Assembly (NCBI GenBank): GCA_964344765.1
Contig: CAYFOM010000011.1
Span: forward strand, 1-64,000
Direction: 5' to 3'
DNA: 64,000 bases
From: JACNIZ01 sp964344765
Lineage (GTDB): Bacteria > Planctomycetota > UBA1135
The translations under genes were made by a program, and so were the position numbers. Below, piece after piece: positions 1 to 9,652 of this stretch (its first letter is position 1; every line of letters starts with the position of its first letter). The notes below the pieces were generated by a model. It was not told where the DNA came from. It saw only the letters and a program-made list of their open reading frames with translations, and did no database searches.

Positions 1-43
1 TTGGGTGCCGCTGAATAGCTAAATCAGGTGTGCAATCTTTTTG

Positions 44-451
44 TTACACGGGACAGTCATGCCCGTCCGGAGGCAGGATGCCGGGGTTGCCCATCGCGAT
101 GTCGTTTGGGGGCACAAGGCCAAATCCCATCGCTGCAGTTTCAGGGTTGCCGTTAAAGCTGGCAGCTCCTCCACAACCGCAACCACTCGCGCCCGCTACA
201 AAACCTGGCCCCCACTGCGGAGCGAAGAACCAGTCGGGGTGCGATTCCACACGCTGCTCGTGGCTACAAAACGCCCAATCCGCGAACCCTGCGGTGAGGT
301 CAAGCGGGTCACTTGTGGACATTCGCGCACGGGGCGGAGTGTTGTCCAAGGACTCAACGAGCGCATTGGCTCCCAATCCTAGGAGGCCGAGCAAGAGCAG
401 AAGCAAGGCGATGAGATCAAACCCACCGCGGTTCGTGAGGAATTTCGGCAT
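44..451 (-). CDS. Small single-pass membrane or exported protein, unknown function
   Basis: The frame runs from an ATG (MPKFLTNRGG...) to a TAA at 44-46 and gives about 135 residues. Residues about 13-31 form a strongly hydrophobic leucine-rich segment (LIALLLLLLGLLGLGA), which could be a signal anchor. The rest is rich in Gly, Pro and Cys (GCGCGG) with no family I recognise. The frame stays open up to a TTG at 493, so a start 14 residues upstream is possible. No convincing Shine-Dalgarno site precedes either start. A competing plus-strand frame over the same bases has no credible N-terminus. I infer a membrane-tethered protein with an exported tail, but whether the gene is real is uncertain. 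Confidence 0.45.
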   Translation of the reverse strand: MPKFLTNRGGFDLIALLLLLLGLLGLGANALVESLDNTPPRARMSTSDPLDLTAGFADWAFCSHEQRVESHPDWFFAPQWGPGFVAGASGCGCGGAASFNGNPETAAMGFGLVPPNDIAMGNPGILPPDGHDCPV

Positions 452-798
452 GGTTGCGAAACGGATAAAGTTTTCAAAGCGCCCAAAGAACAAAGTGGGC
501 AGTGTGGCAGTAACGAAGGACGAGAAGTTTGGGGCTCGTCGCCCTCCGGTGTATCAAACTTAGTCAATCAATCCCCATAGAAACACAAAACTCGACGGAA
601 CTTTTCGGGAGTTGATTCTCGTTCTCAGGGATTCAAGTTCTCATCTTTGAACGAGCTTGCGGTCGGATGCTGACTTCGCACGAAAGTCAAGTGCCATCTG
701 CACAAAACCATTTAAGGCTTAACCGCCGTTGACCGCGTAAGGCAGCAGCAAGCAAGTCCCTTGTGGCTAAGCGGAATCAGTTACTGTGTGCGCCACCC
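452..798. other. Intergenic region with no gene seen
   Basis: About 350 bases lie between the divergent small membrane protein and the first DUF3857 gene. I see no RNA gene, no strong inverted repeat and no ORF with protein-like composition. It probably holds promoters for both flanking genes, but I cannot point to convincing -35/-10 pairs. Confidence 0.5.
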
Positions 799-3700
799 AT
801 GCTTTGCAACATCCTCCTTGCCCTGGCTGCGGCCTTGGCTCCACAGCAGCCTGCGCCGCTGGAGCAGCTGCTTGCCGCCGAGCAGACGGCCTACCAGGAG
901 TGGGCCGACGACCACCCCGCGCGCGCCACTCGCGTGCTCGCTGGCGCCATCCGTGACGGCGCGCAGCAGCTGCAGAAAATGGCTTCCGGCAGTGGCTCTG
1001 CCGCGGCCGGCAGCGACGTCGAAATGTTGGCCGACGAGCTGGAATTTGCGCTGGCTTTGTACCGTCGTTATTCCAGCGAACTCAACAATCAAACGCTGCG
1101 CCGCAGCCTGCTGGAAGGCGTCGAAATTGCGCCGCGTTTTGGGCCGGCTTATGCGCGCTTGGCATGGTTGCGCGCCGACGCCGCCGAGCGCCTGGGCATG
1201 TTGCAAAAGTGGCAATGGGTTGGGCCGTTCGATAACGAGCGCGGTGCGGCGATGGAGACGGCGTTGGCGCCGGAGACCAGTCCGTCGGAAGGGATGCGCT
1301 ACGACGGCAAGGTGCGCGAGATTGGCTGGCGTCGCATGCCGGCTATTGCCAACAACGAGCGCGTCATTCGTTTGCAGCCGCTGATGCGACCGGCGACACA
1401 GGCGGCGGTGATTGCGCGCACTTGGGTGCAAAGCGTGCAGCGGCAAGAAGTGCTGCTGTACCTTGGTTTTTCAAGCGAAATGCGTGTTTGGGTCAACGGT
1501 GATCCGGTGTTTGAAGCCACCGATCGCCACAACTTCCGCCGCGATGCTTTTGCCGTGCCGATCACGTTGCAGGCGGGCTGGAATGAGCTCAGTTTGAAGG
1601 TCGGCGGTCGCGAACGCGGTGCGCAATGGACCGCGCGTTTGGCTGCTGTAGGTAGTGGTGAACCGTTGCATTTGACCAGCAGCGATGAACGCCCGCTGGC
1701 GATGGAAGCAATTGCGTTGAGCAGCGCGCCCGCCCCACCTTACGAGTTGACCGGCGAGCGCTGGACGCAGGTGCCCGGCGTGCGTTTTCAGTTAGCGCGT
1801 GTCGGCGAAGATCACGACGTGGCTCGGATTTGGTTCCGTCGTTCTTTGTTGGAAGAGTTGGATCAATCCTTGCCGATCAGCAGTCGTCCGGGACGGGCGG
1901 CGGCGGCGCGGGCGACTCAGCTGGATAGCGAGCAAGTGCGCTATGGCTTGCAGTATGCGCGTACCTTGTCGCAGCACAATGAATTGGCGGCGGAGAAAGA
2001 CGTCAACCCGTGGCTGCAGGAGTTGCAACGCGTCTTGCAGCTGGAACCGCATGTTCCGCGCGCATTGCGTCATTTGGCGCGCCATGCTTCTTACAACCAA
2101 CCCACTTATTTGCGCGCGTTGCAGTGGTTGGACTCGGCGGCTCGGCAGGATGGCGGCAGTGTGTTGGCGACGTTGTTGCGGGCGCAGGTTTTGGAGCGCA
2201 TGGATGAAAGCGCGTTGGCCAAGCACACGATGCGGCAATTGATGGCGCATGAGCAAATCGGCGACTATCCGCGGGTGATGTTGCGGGCGTTGGATACGTT
2301 GAGCTCGGCTGAAAATTTGTTCGGCCATTATCAGCACATCGTCGATGCGCATTACTTCCCGTCGGCAATTGATGAGTACAGTCGCAAAGCGAGTTTGCGC
2401 AACCCTGAAGTCGATGCGTTGGCGGTGCAAATCGAGCAACATCGGCGCTGGTCGGCGTGGGGTTTGAGTTGGCGTAAGGAAATTGCCGCGCGCATGATTG
2501 CCGGCGGACGTCAAGACGATGCTTTGCAAATGTTGGCCGAAGCACAGCTGCTTGCACCGGAAGATCCGGAGATCTTTAAGTTGATGGCACGCGCGCATTG
2601 GATTGCCGGGCGCGAAGAAGCGGCGATTGCCGCGTTGGAAGAAGAGCTGCGTTTGGACTTCAGTTCCGAGGACGACCGCCGTTTGCTGCAGCACTTGCGA
2701 GCGCAGGGCGCTGCGCCGTTCCATCTGACTTATCAAGAACCTTTAGACGCGGTGTTGGCGCGTGCGGCGACCCATCAAGCCAACGCGGCGGCGGTGGATG
2801 AGGCCGAACAAAGCAGTTTTGAAACGCTGTTGAAGCGCGTCGTCATCAAGGTGAATCCCGACGGCACTGCCCAACGCTACAACCGATTGGTGCGGCGCGT
2901 TTTGAATGAACGCGGCGCGCGCGAGATGGACGCGATGGGCTTTTATGGCGCGCCCGGTGATCAAGAAGTGCGCATTTTGAGTGCCAACGTGCAACACGCC
3001 GACGGTCGCTTGAGCCAAGCGTCGACCAGCCGTAGCGGTCGTTATGGCGGAACCGGAGTGGACTTGCCGCCGTTGGTTGCCGGTGATGTGGTCGACATTG
3101 AATACCGTCACGACGACTTGCGCGTGACCTTCTTCGGCAATTACTTCTCACTGAATGAAAGCTTCGCCGATTCGTTCCAAACGCCGACCTTGTTTAGCGA
3201 GATCACCTTGCTGGTGCCGGACGAATTCCCGCTTGCGCTGCACCAACGCGGTTTTGCCGATGCCGCCGAACACCAGGTCTTGGACGACGGCACCCACCGC
3301 TATCAATGGTCGCAGCAAAACCTAGCCGCCATCACCGTTGAAGCCGGCATGCCGCCGCCCCATGAAACCGCGCCGGCGGTGCAGGCTTCCAGCTACGCCG
3401 ATTGGCAATCCTTCGCCACTTGGTGGTGGGATTTGATCGAAGAAGAAATTCGCGTTTCGCCGCCGATGAAAGCCAAGGTTGCCGAACTGGTCGCTGGCGC
3501 CAATAGTGCGGAAGAAAAGCTTACCGCCATCTATAACTTCGTCATCACCGACATCCGTTACAACGCGTGGGAATTCGGCGTGCACGGTTACCAGCCGTAC
3601 AGCGCGCCGGTGATTTTCAGTCGCGGCTTTGGTGACTGCAAAGACAAAGCCATTTTGCTGCGCGCCATGCTCGGCGAAATCGGCATTGAGTCTTACCCGG

Positions 3701-4581
3701 TGTTGATTCGTTCGTCCGGTCGCCGCGCGCAACAGGATTTGACCTTGGCGATGGTGAATCACTTCAACCATTGCATTGCTTACATCCCTGCACAGCCCGG
3801 TCTGGAAGAACGCTTCCTCGACGGCACTGCGCGCTTGCACCCGCTTCATGTGTTGCCCGAATCCGATCAAGGTGCGGAGGTGCTGATCGTTAAACCGGAC
3901 GGCGCCGAACGCAAGCAGATCCCGTTCTCCAATGCTGAACACAACCGCCTGGAACACGACTTTGAAGTCGATCTCACCGATCCATCCGGACCCCGCATCC
4001 GCTACACGCGCACCGCTCATGGTCGTTTCGACGTCGCCACTCGCCACGGCTTCACCGGTAGCATGGAAGAGCAAAAAGAAACTGCCGAAGCGTTAATCAC
4101 TTCGATGTTCGGCCCGCTCAACGGTGAACTTGAATTGGTTTCCTGGCCTGACTTCGAAGACCTCTCGGCAACCATGTCGATGACCTTCGTCGCCCAACCG
4201 GCATCGCTCGGTCGCCGCGGCGATCAAGGCATGGAACTGCCGACCAGCTTCGAGCGTTTGGAGCTCCTGCAAGGCGTCGGCCGTGAGTCGGCGCGTACTA
4301 CCGACTTGTTGATGGCATCCGCTTGGAGCCAGAGCAGTCGAATTCGCTACTTGTTACCGCCATCGGCGCGCGGCGAAGCGTTGCCGTCGGTTGCGTTGAG
4401 CGGCAGTCATATGGACTATCAACGGGTGACGGTGAAGGAGGGTTCGACGCTGACGTTGAACGAAGAATTCAAAGTCAAGCAGCACCGCATACCGGTCGCC
4501 GCATACCAAAGCTTCCGCGATAGTTGCCGCCAGGTCGACGACGCCCAGAACCAGTACTTCCAAATCGAACTGCAGCCATGA
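799..4581 (+). CDS. Exported TPR/DUF3857/transglutaminase-like protein (intact catalytic triad)
   Basis: This is a 1,260-residue protein. The ATG at 799 begins a signal peptide (MLCNILLALAAALA); the frame can also start at a GTG at 763, which would bury the signal behind 12 residues. The first half is helical and TPR-like (tandem A-rich helices around residues 400-640), after an early WQWVGPFD segment and a beta-rich region. A DUF3857 domain follows (about residues 680-800) and then a transglutaminase-like core. Cys947 in GDCKDKA, His991 in FNHC and Asp1008 in FLDGTA form a plausible Cys-His-Asp triad. Families with DUF3857 plus transglutaminase are usually periplasmic or surface proteins of unknown substrate. 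The stop overlaps the start of the next gene by four bases (ATGA), so the two are translationally coupled. Confidence 0.85.
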   Translation: MLCNILLALAAALAPQQPAPLEQLLAAEQTAYQEWADDHPARATRVLAGAIRDGAQQLQKMASGSGSAAAGSDVEMLADELEFALALYRRYSSELNNQTLRRSLLEGVEIAPRFGPAYARLAWLRADAAERLGMLQKWQWVGPFDNERGAAMETALAPETSPSEGMRYDGKVREIGWRRMPAIANNERVIRLQPLMRPATQAAVIARTWVQSVQRQEVLLYLGFSSEMRVWVNGDPVFEATDRHNFRRDAFAVPITLQAGWNELSLKVGGRERGAQWTARLAAVGSGEPLHLTSSDERPLAMEAIALSSAPAPPYELTGERWTQVPGVRFQLARVGEDHDVARIWFRRSLLEELDQSLPISSRPGRAAAARATQLDSEQVRYGLQYARTLSQHNELAAEKDVNPWLQELQRVLQLEPHVPRALRHLARHASYNQPTYLRALQWLDSAARQDGGSVLATLLRAQVLERMDESALAKHTMRQLMAHEQIGDYPRVMLRALDTLSSAENLFGHYQHIVDAHYFPSAIDEYSRKASLRNPEVDALAVQIEQHRRWSAWGLSWRKEIAARMIAGGRQDDALQMLAEAQLLAPEDPEIFKLMARAHWIAGREEAAIAALEEELRLDFSSEDDRRLLQHLRAQGAAPFHLTYQEPLDAVLARAATHQANAAAVDEAEQSSFETLLKRVVIKVNPDGTAQRYNRLVRRVLNERGAREMDAMGFYGAPGDQEVRILSANVQHADGRLSQASTSRSGRYGGTGVDLPPLVAGDVVDIEYRHDDLRVTFFGNYFSLNESFADSFQTPTLFSEITLLVPDEFPLALHQRGFADAAEHQVLDDGTHRYQWSQQNLAAITVEAGMPPPHETAPAVQASSYADWQSFATWWWDLIEEEIRVSPPMKAKVAELVAGANSAEEKLTAIYNFVITDIRYNAWEFGVHGYQPYSAPVIFSRGFGDCKDKAILLRAMLGEIGIESYPVLIRSSGRRAQQDLTLAMVNHFNHCIAYIPAQPGLEERFLDGTARLHPLHVLPESDQGAEVLIVKPDGAERKQIPFSNAEHNRLEHDFEVDLTDPSGPRIRYTRTAHGRFDVATRHGFTGSMEEQKETAEALITSMFGPLNGELELVSWPDFEDLSATMSMTFVAQPASLGRRGDQGMELPTSFERLELLQGVGRESARTTDLLMASAWSQSSRIRYLLPPSARGEALPSVALSGSHMDYQRVTVKEGSTLTLNEEFKVKQHRIPVAAYQSFRDSCRQVDDAQNQYFQIELQP

Positions 4582-7500
4582 TTTTCGCCTCTCTGGTTCT
4601 TGCGCTCACCCCTGCGGCGCAACAAACGCAGCTGACTCCGGAGTTGATCTTGAATCACCCGGGCTTTGCCACCGCCGATTACAACCTGATTCAACACGAC
4701 CTGCTCGGCGCGTTGGAAGCCGATCCGCGGTCGCCATACGCGGCTTCGGCGCTGACCATGTTGAGCGACATTGCCTACTTGTGCGATGAAGAAATCAGTG
4801 TGCAGCGTTGGACCGACTTGGTTTCCCGCATCGCCGACGCCGACGCCTCGCGCAAGGTCCGCAAACGCTTGTTGCGCGAGTTGGAACGACGTCTTTATCG
4901 CCAGGAAGAGCTGGCCTTCCCGGAGGATTTATTCGCCGATTACATTACCAATTGGGCAGTGGTTGGGCCGTTCGGTTCGGTCAGCAGCCGCGTTCCGTTG
5001 GATTTGGCGCCGGCGACGGATACGCCGCTTTACCGCTTGCATCGCAACTACCTGTCGCCCTGGGGAAGTTCGCTGCAATGGCGCGAGGTCAAGCGTCGGC
5101 CGAATACCACGCAGGTGCAACCGGCCAAGCAAACACCGGCACAAGTGGGTTGCGGTTATGCGCTGGCCTACCTCAAGTCCGCCCCCCAACCCGCGCAGCT
5201 GGAGTTTTACTGCGACGAAGATTGCGATGTTTATTGGAATGGTCGCCTGCTATTCCAAAAGCGCAGCTATTCGCAAGCCGACCGCCGCAATCGCTTCTTG
5301 CTGCCGCTTCAAGTCGAGCAGCAGAACTTATTGCTGATTCGTTTCGACGCCGACAGTGCGCCGGCTCTTTCCGCGCGCTTGGTCACTGCCGACGGTGGCA
5401 GTTCGATTCAGGAAGCCGGCTTGCCGGGCATTCAACAGATGCTCGAACAACCGCCGCAATCTTGGCAATGGAGTGAAGCCGCGCCGCCGATTGCGACCGA
5501 GCATTACTTGCAACAACCCAGCTGGCAGATCAACCGCACCTTAACTACCGGCGAGCAGTTGCTGCACATGCACTCCAACTATCGCCATGGCCGCGTTGAC
5601 CGCGCTTTGGCGGTTGAATTGCCCAAAGAACGCGAATGGCAATCGACATGGTTGCGGTTGCGTCATCATGCGCTGAATGATGCTTGGCATTTGCCGGGCG
5701 AGGTTCGTCGGCGCGAGCAGTTGGCGGTGGAAAAGCAACTGGAAGAATTGGGTGTGCGCGACGCGCGCATTGAAATTCGCAAAGTGGTGCGCTTAAGCAG
5801 TGAGGACAAGTTGGAAGAGTCGCTGGCTTTGGCTCAGCAATTGGCCGACGACCACGGCGACGTGCCGTATTTGGCGTTTCTTGCCATCCAGGCGCTGTCG
5901 GAGCTGGACCATACCAACTTGTTGGCGCGTGGCTTGAATGAACAGTTTTTGCTTCAGCATCCGAACTACGTTCCTGCGCTGCAAACCATGTTCGGCTACG
6001 CCAATCGCGCCGATCAGCCGGCGCTGGCGATGGACTACATGCACCAAGCCTTAATCGCAGACGGTTCGCAGTCCAACGCCCTCTCCAAGCTGCTGGACTT
6101 GCTGGTCGAAAGCACCAGCGATCATCGCCAACTGGTGCGCAAGCTACTGCGCCAACGCGACCGCCTTTACCCGCAATCTTCGACCACCCGAAATTGGCGG
6201 CGACGCTTGGCTCGTGAACGCAATTTGATCGACGAAACGCGTGCAGAGTTGGAACAATCCATCGCCCGACGTCCGTTTGCGGTCGGCCGACAAAGCGAAT
6301 TGATTTCGCATTATTTGGAGCATGGTGATTTAGTTGCTGCCCGCGAGCAAATCGACGCGCTAATGAGTAAACATCCGGGCGCGAATGCCTGGTCGTCAAC
6401 GCTGCAATTGCTCGGCACCACGCCACCCGACGAGCAGTTCTTCCGCGAGTTTGCTCCCGACCGGGCCGCTGCGCTGGCCGATGCCGATCAAGCCACCGAT
6501 GCTTCGACTGCATTGGTGCTGGACTCCGGCATGTACTACTTCTATGCCGACGGCTCGCACATTCGACTCACTCACACCATCGCCAAAGCGCTGGACCGAA
6601 AAGGCACCGAAATCTTGCACGAGCAAGACGCCTACAACGGCACGCGTATTGCTCGCGTGATTCGTCCGGATGGCCAAGTGTTTGAACCGGTGTTGGTCGA
6701 TCGCGCCTGGGTCATGCCGTCGCTAAACCCAGGGGATTTGGTCGAACTGCAATTCGCCAACTTCATCGAAGGAACGCCCGGCGCAGTGCCGGAACCTGGC
6801 TGGTGGCGCTTTGCTTCCTTCGCTGAGCCGTTCGTACTCAGCCGCTACGTGGTTTATTTGCCGAACGAGCTAAAGGGTGAATGGCGCAAGTTTCAATTTG
6901 ATGGCGAACACCAGCAGGTGCCATGGCAAAACGGCACCGTTCACATCTTCACTACTCGCTTGATGCCGCGCTACGAAGAAGAACCGCTACGCCCTTCCGA
7001 TGAAGAACTGCTGCCTTGGGTGCAATTTGGCGCCGATCTCGACCTAGCTGAAGCCGACGCCACCTTCCGCTGGACCTGCACTCAATTAGAAGCCGTTCCC
7101 GATGATTTGCGTCGGCCATTGCAGCAGGTTTTGAAGCAGTTGCCATCGTCACCCAACCCGCTGGAACGCGCACGCGCGATTTACGACTGGGTCGGTGAAC
7201 ACGTGCAAGACTTCAGCAACATGGCGCCGATGTCGGAGGTCTACCACAGCAAACGCGGCTACCCGATCGGCTTGATCGCGGCGATGCTGCGTTTGGATGG
7301 CATCGATTTCGACTGGGCGGTGACTTACCCACCCACCGCGCCTCAGCTTGCCTCGCGACCGGATGGAGTGTTCCGCAGTGAAGATGACTTCGGCCAACTG
7401 TTGCTGCATTTCCCCGCCGGCGAATCGCATGAAGAGGCGTGGATGGTGCTGCCGTTTGGAGGCCGCGGCTACCCCTTCCTGCGCATTCCGCCCGACCTCG

Positions 7501-8213
7501 CCGGCGCAGGTGTGATGATTTTCGCCGCCGACGGAATCCGGCAAAGCCAACTTCCAGCGGATGCGGTGGAGCAAAGTTGGGATACCGATTTCTCCGTGCG
7601 TTACACGCTGGAAGAGGATCGCAGCGCGACCACCGAAGGCGTTATTCGCATCACAACCTCGCAGGGTTCGTTGATGCGCGAGCAAGTCATGAACACCGAG
7701 CCGGAGCAGCGCTCGCAGATCGCACGCCAAATCGTCGGCAGCTTGGTTCCCGGCATTAACTTGAAGGAATGGGAGTTCGTCAACCTGGCCCAGCGCGGTG
7801 CTGACTTTGAACTTCAATTTCAAGGTTCGATTCCGAAATTTGTGCTCGGCAAAGAACCTAATTTCGGTTGTCGATTGCGGCTGCAACCCATGCAACTAGC
7901 CAACGCCTTTGGCGCGGTCGAGCGTCAATGGCCGCTGGCGTTCCGCATGATTAGTCGCTTGCGTTGGCAAATCGAGTTGCAAGGCAACGGCTTGTACAGC
8001 TTGGAATATGGCCCGCAAAGCAACGCGATTGAACGCGATGGTTTTGCTTATCGCTACGACGTCGACAAGAGTGAAGACAGCCTAAAGGTTGTGCGCCAAG
8101 TCGAAATCAACGGCTTATGGCTTGAGCCGCAAGACCTCGCCGAATTCCTCGCCAGCGCCAATCAGCAAGAGCAGGAAGAAAAGCGCGCCGTGCGCGTGGC
8201 GCTTAAGCAGTAG
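4578..8213 (+). CDS. Exported DUF3857/transglutaminase-like paralogue lacking the catalytic Cys
   Basis: This 1,211-residue protein begins with a short signal peptide (MIFASLVLALTPAAQQ). It has the same plan as the upstream gene: an early WAVVGPFG segment, a long TPR-like helical middle, a DUF3857 region around residues 640-790, then a transglutaminase-like fold starting near AIYDWVGEHV. Where its neighbour has GDCKDKA, this protein has KRGYPIG, so the nucleophilic cysteine and the DK pair are missing. It is therefore probably a non-catalytic partner of the first protein. The start is the ATG overlapping the upstream stop. Its last 11 bases overlap the 3' end of the convergent gshA gene. Assignment rests on domain order and motifs, not on a database search. 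Confidence 0.82.
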   Translation: MIFASLVLALTPAAQQTQLTPELILNHPGFATADYNLIQHDLLGALEADPRSPYAASALTMLSDIAYLCDEEISVQRWTDLVSRIADADASRKVRKRLLRELERRLYRQEELAFPEDLFADYITNWAVVGPFGSVSSRVPLDLAPATDTPLYRLHRNYLSPWGSSLQWREVKRRPNTTQVQPAKQTPAQVGCGYALAYLKSAPQPAQLEFYCDEDCDVYWNGRLLFQKRSYSQADRRNRFLLPLQVEQQNLLLIRFDADSAPALSARLVTADGGSSIQEAGLPGIQQMLEQPPQSWQWSEAAPPIATEHYLQQPSWQINRTLTTGEQLLHMHSNYRHGRVDRALAVELPKEREWQSTWLRLRHHALNDAWHLPGEVRRREQLAVEKQLEELGVRDARIEIRKVVRLSSEDKLEESLALAQQLADDHGDVPYLAFLAIQALSELDHTNLLARGLNEQFLLQHPNYVPALQTMFGYANRADQPALAMDYMHQALIADGSQSNALSKLLDLLVESTSDHRQLVRKLLRQRDRLYPQSSTTRNWRRRLARERNLIDETRAELEQSIARRPFAVGRQSELISHYLEHGDLVAAREQIDALMSKHPGANAWSSTLQLLGTTPPDEQFFREFAPDRAAALADADQATDASTALVLDSGMYYFYADGSHIRLTHTIAKALDRKGTEILHEQDAYNGTRIARVIRPDGQVFEPVLVDRAWVMPSLNPGDLVELQFANFIEGTPGAVPEPGWWRFASFAEPFVLSRYVVYLPNELKGEWRKFQFDGEHQQVPWQNGTVHIFTTRLMPRYEEEPLRPSDEELLPWVQFGADLDLAEADATFRWTCTQLEAVPDDLRRPLQQVLKQLPSSPNPLERARAIYDWVGEHVQDFSNMAPMSEVYHSKRGYPIGLIAAMLRLDGIDFDWAVTYPPTAPQLASRPDGVFRSEDDFGQLLLHFPAGESHEEAWMVLPFGGRGYPFLRIPPDLAGAGVMIFAADGIRQSQLPADAVEQSWDTDFSVRYTLEEDRSATTEGVIRITTSQGSLMREQVMNTEPEQRSQIARQIVGSLVPGINLKEWEFVNLAQRGADFELQFQGSIPKFVLGKEPNFGCRLRLQPMQLANAFGAVERQWPLAFRMISRLRWQIELQGNGLYSLEYGPQSNAIERDGFAYRYDVDKSEDSLKVVRQVEINGLWLEPQDLAEFLASANQQEQEEKRAVRVALKQ

Positions 8214-9534
8214 AAGGCTCGATCTTTGAGCAGCGCGCGAACTGACTGAGCTGCTTCATCGAACCTTTCCAATCGCCGTCGAACAACTCGGCGGCGAGCT
8301 CGCCTTCGGATTTGCCGCCTTCCAGCAAATCGATCAGCGGTTGCAAATATTGCGCGTCGCTTGGTGCCAAGATGCACAGATCGACGAATTCACGCGCCAA
8401 CTCCAATAAGGTGCGGCGACCGACATGACTATGCGCATCAGGCATCGGCGCGGTCAATCCATACTTATGCGCGTGGTGCCAAGTTTGCTCCAACTCGTCG
8501 TCGCTCCAATCGGCGACCAACTCCCACGCTTGCTGTAGCGCGTCGTCTTGATAAAACACACCTTGAATCAAAGCTGCCAACGACAACGTCGTCGACGGAC
8601 ACAAGGTATCGGTACAGCGCAGCTCCAACTGCGGACGGAAACGCACCTCGGGGAACGGCGTAGATAAGTGCAAGTCCCAATCTTCGGCCGTTGCATCGCC
8701 GCGTTCCATATGCTGACGGAAGGTGGTTCCGCGCATATCCAAATAAGTGCCATCGCGATGGATGAACAACATGCTCATATCCAACGCCCAATTGATGTAG
8801 TCGTCGAGACTGCTATCGGCCTTCATCAACTCGGGCACTAAGCCGCAACGGGCCGGATCGGTGCGACTCCAAACATGGCCGCGCCACGACGCATATCCGC
8901 TATTTTTACCGGCGCAAATACTCGAGTTGGCGAACATCGCACTGAGCAACGGCGACAAACGATAAAGCGTGCGCATTTTGTGCATTGCGTCGGCTTCGTC
9001 GCTGTGATCAAAATTGATCTGCACACCGCAAGTGGCTTTCATCATCCACGTGCCCAAATCACCTGTGCTTTGCAGATACGGCTCGAGGATGTCGTACCGT
9101 CCCTTGGGAATGCGCTGGATTTCGTCAGGCTTTGCCTGGGGTTGCGCACCGACGGCGAGGAATTGAACGTCGCGGCCGGCTTTGACTTGATCCAACAGGT
9201 CGACGTAGGAAGAAACTTCGTCGGCAATTTGATCCAAGCTCGCGCAAGGCGTCGAACCAAATTCAATTTGCGCGCCCGGTTCGATGGTGATTGCGCGACC
9301 GTCGGGACCTTTGAGACCGAAGATAAATTCACCCTCGTTGATCGGCTGCCAGCCGGTCAAATCGACCAACTGATGCAGCATTTCGCGCACGCCGCCGGGC
9401 CCCAAATACGGCACCGGGTAACAGTTCATATCGGTGACGAACTGTTCGTACTCCACCCCCAACCTCCAATCGGCGCGCGCACGATGGCCGCGCTCGAAGA
9501 ATTGGCGGAGTTCTCCTTGGAGGATGGGTGGCAT
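8203..9534 (-). CDS. gshA: Glutamate-cysteine ligase, plant-type (GCS2-like)
   Basis: The 443-residue product matches the plant/alphaproteobacterial type of glutamate-cysteine ligase, which makes gamma-glutamylcysteine, the first step of glutathione synthesis. Family-like features include LGVEYEQF near the N-terminus, MMKATCGVQINFDH in the centre, a RTDPARCG segment and LELRCTDTL. The length is normal for the family. The ATG at 9534 is only seven bases after the 3' CCA of the tRNA-Sec gene. The frame remains open upstream, but it runs through the tRNA, so longer starts are unlikely. There is no clear Shine-Dalgarno site, and translation may depend on tRNA processing from a common transcript. 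No gshB is in the window. Bacterial enzymes of this type act in the cytoplasm. Confidence 0.88.
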   Translation of the reverse strand: MPPILQGELRQFFERGHRARADWRLGVEYEQFVTDMNCYPVPYLGPGGVREMLHQLVDLTGWQPINEGEFIFGLKGPDGRAITIEPGAQIEFGSTPCASLDQIADEVSSYVDLLDQVKAGRDVQFLAVGAQPQAKPDEIQRIPKGRYDILEPYLQSTGDLGTWMMKATCGVQINFDHSDEADAMHKMRTLYRLSPLLSAMFANSSICAGKNSGYASWRGHVWSRTDPARCGLVPELMKADSSLDDYINWALDMSMLFIHRDGTYLDMRGTTFRQHMERGDATAEDWDLHLSTPFPEVRFRPQLELRCTDTLCPSTTLSLAALIQGVFYQDDALQQAWELVADWSDDELEQTWHHAHKYGLTAPMPDAHSHVGRRTLLELAREFVDLCILAPSDAQYLQPLIDLLEGGKSEGELAAELFDGDWKGSMKQLSQFARCSKIEPSTA

Positions 9535-9541
9535 GGGAAAA

Positions 9542-9638
9542 TGGCGGAGGTGCATGGGAATCGAACCCACCGGGCCTGGCCGTACCAGTCCCCAGCGGCT
9601 TTGAAGGCCGTGCAGGACGCCAGCCCTGATCCACCTCC
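9542..9638 (-). tRNA. selC: tRNA-Sec (anticodon TCA)
   Basis: On the minus strand a 97-base cloverleaf begins GGAGGTGG and ends CACCTCC-G-CCA, with CCA encoded. The D stem is six pairs closed by a four-base loop (CAGGGC TGGC GTCCTG), the anticodon loop CTTCAAA reads TCA on a CGGC/GCCG stem, a long variable arm follows, and the T arm is GTGGG-TTCGATT-CCCAT. A six-pair D stem, an extended acceptor, a long variable arm and a UCA anticodon are diagnostic of bacterial tRNA-Sec. The eighth acceptor pair looks like a G-G mismatch, which is unusual. The gene sits 14 bases after the kinase stop and seven before gshA, so it is probably excised from a polycistronic transcript. Confidence 0.95.
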
Positions 9639-9652
9639 GACCTGGGCCTATC

